Positions 4,774 through 5,243 of a stretch of DNA of 5,243 nt are shown here, piece by piece (within the stretch, counting starts at the first letter, position 1; every line of letters begins with the position of its first letter). This stretch comes from Pseudobdellovibrionaceae bacterium (GTDB lineage Bacteria > Bdellovibrionota > Bdellovibrionia > Bdellovibrionales > JAMPXM01). Under the pieces are notes generated by a model, which made no database searches, was not told the DNA's origin, and saw only the letters and a program-made list of their open reading frames with translations. The stretch covers positions 1 through 5,243 of the forward strand of contig CAJYOV010000368.1 of assembly GCA_913776405.1 (NCBI GenBank), given 5' to 3'. The position numbers and the translations under genes are program-made.

Positions 4774-5243
4774 CCCTAATGTTGCCCTTCGGGTCTAGAT
4801 CCAAACCGAAGAGCGGCGTTGGATATTTACCGTCGAAGCAAGCCGCGCAATAGCCGCCTTTTTCACCTCGAACGGCTTCTTTGAGCCCATCCAAAGAAAG
4901 ATACCTGAGAGAATCGGCGCCGACAAATTCGCGGATCTTTTCCAGACTCTGGTTAGCCGCAATGAGCTGCGATTTTTCGGGCGTATCGACGCCGTAGTAA
5001 CACGGGCCAACCGTCGGCGGGGCCGCGATTCGCAAGTGGACCTCTTTCGCCCCGGCCGCGCGCACAAGATTCACGATTTTTCGCGATGTCGTTCCACGAA
5101 CGAGTGAATCGTCGATGACGACCACACGTTTGTCTCTCAGAATCGCGGTCTGCGGGTTGAGCTTAATCTTCACGCCGAAATCGCGGATCGACTGCTGAGG
5201 CTGGATGAACGTACGCCCGATATAGTGGTTCCGAATAATACCG
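4760..5243 (-). CDS. purF: Amidophosphoribosyltransferase, C-terminal part (5' end outside the window)
   Basis: The frame is open to the window edge and gives the last 160 residues of PurF, which transfers ammonia from glutamine to PRPP in the first step of purine synthesis. The visible part begins [18 protein letters not shown], the conserved phosphoribosyltransferase stretch, and contains the PRPP-binding loop [14 protein letters not shown]. The remaining N-terminal glutaminase domain (about 300 residues) lies beyond 5243. Three Cys positions fit the 4Fe-4S type known from Bacillus PurF: GPCYYGVD and CAAC in [13 protein letters not shown]. The fourth expected ligand would be upstream of the window. 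So this is the iron-sulphur, propeptide-type PurF class rather than the E. coli class. It leads a minus-strand operon with the LD-carboxypeptidase, overlapping it by 14 bases. Confidence 0.95.
   Translation of the reverse strand, partial: GIIRNHYIGRTFIQPQQSIRDFGVKIKLNPQTAILRDKRVVVIDDSLVRGTTSRKIVNLVRAAGAKEVHLRIAAPPTVGPCYYGVDTPEKSQLIAANQSLEKIREFVGADSLRYLSLDGLKEAVRGEKGGYCAACFDGKYPTPLFGLDLDPKGNIRDEVI

Overview
The window reads as a chromosomal segment from a Gram-negative bacterium of moderate GC, most like Bdellovibrionota or a related predatory/deltaproteobacterial-type lineage. That is a weak inference from protein style, TCG-rich serine codons and gene neighbours. There is no rRNA or tRNA to settle it. 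I see no transposase, integrase, phage gene, tRNA or CRISPR array.

Layout. Positions 1-238 hold no recognisable gene but contain several inverted repeats that could fold into consecutive hairpins. Positions 239-1782 (minus strand) are a tightly packed three-gene unit read from right to left: a GNAT-fold, N-acyl amino acid/autoinducer-synthase-like acyltransferase; a haem-oxygenase-like diiron protein with an ExxH ... E ... HxxxDxxH ligand set; and a small Cys-rich protein whose first 35 residues match the four-helix copper-storage (DUF326/Csp) family. The start/stop signals at the two gene borders are TAAATG and TAGAATG, so the genes are probably translationally coupled. Positions 1783-2044 are an intergenic region with an operator-like palindrome. 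Positions 2045-2800 (plus) encode a PAS-like/HisKA histidine kinase that stops inside its ATPase domain, directly after the N box. Positions 2771-5243 (minus) are a second operon: the end of purF (amidophosphoribosyltransferase), an S66 LD-carboxypeptidase, and a serine beta-lactamase-family hydrolase, joined by a 14-nt and then a 4-nt (ATGA) overlap.

The most striking structural point is at about 2789-2800. The kinase and the hydrolase, converging from opposite strands, are both cut short there, and the nine bases gacgcggtt serve both conserved motifs at once (kinase NDAV, hydrolase NRV on the other strand). This looks like a microhomology junction, either a real inversion/deletion or an amplification/assembly chimera. 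A second likely lesion is near 1185-1199, where a one-base shift would give the acyltransferase a stop codon abutting the next start codon. Together with the divergent C-terminus of the Csp-like gene and a competing reading frame at the kinase start, the window may carry several breaks or sequence errors.

Biologically, purF-ldcA-hydrolase combines purine synthesis with peptidoglycan turnover. The acyltransferase/diiron protein/copper-protein-like trio looks like a compact, possibly undescribed biosynthetic cassette making a modified acyl-amino-acid-type small molecule. Its product cannot be read from the sequence.
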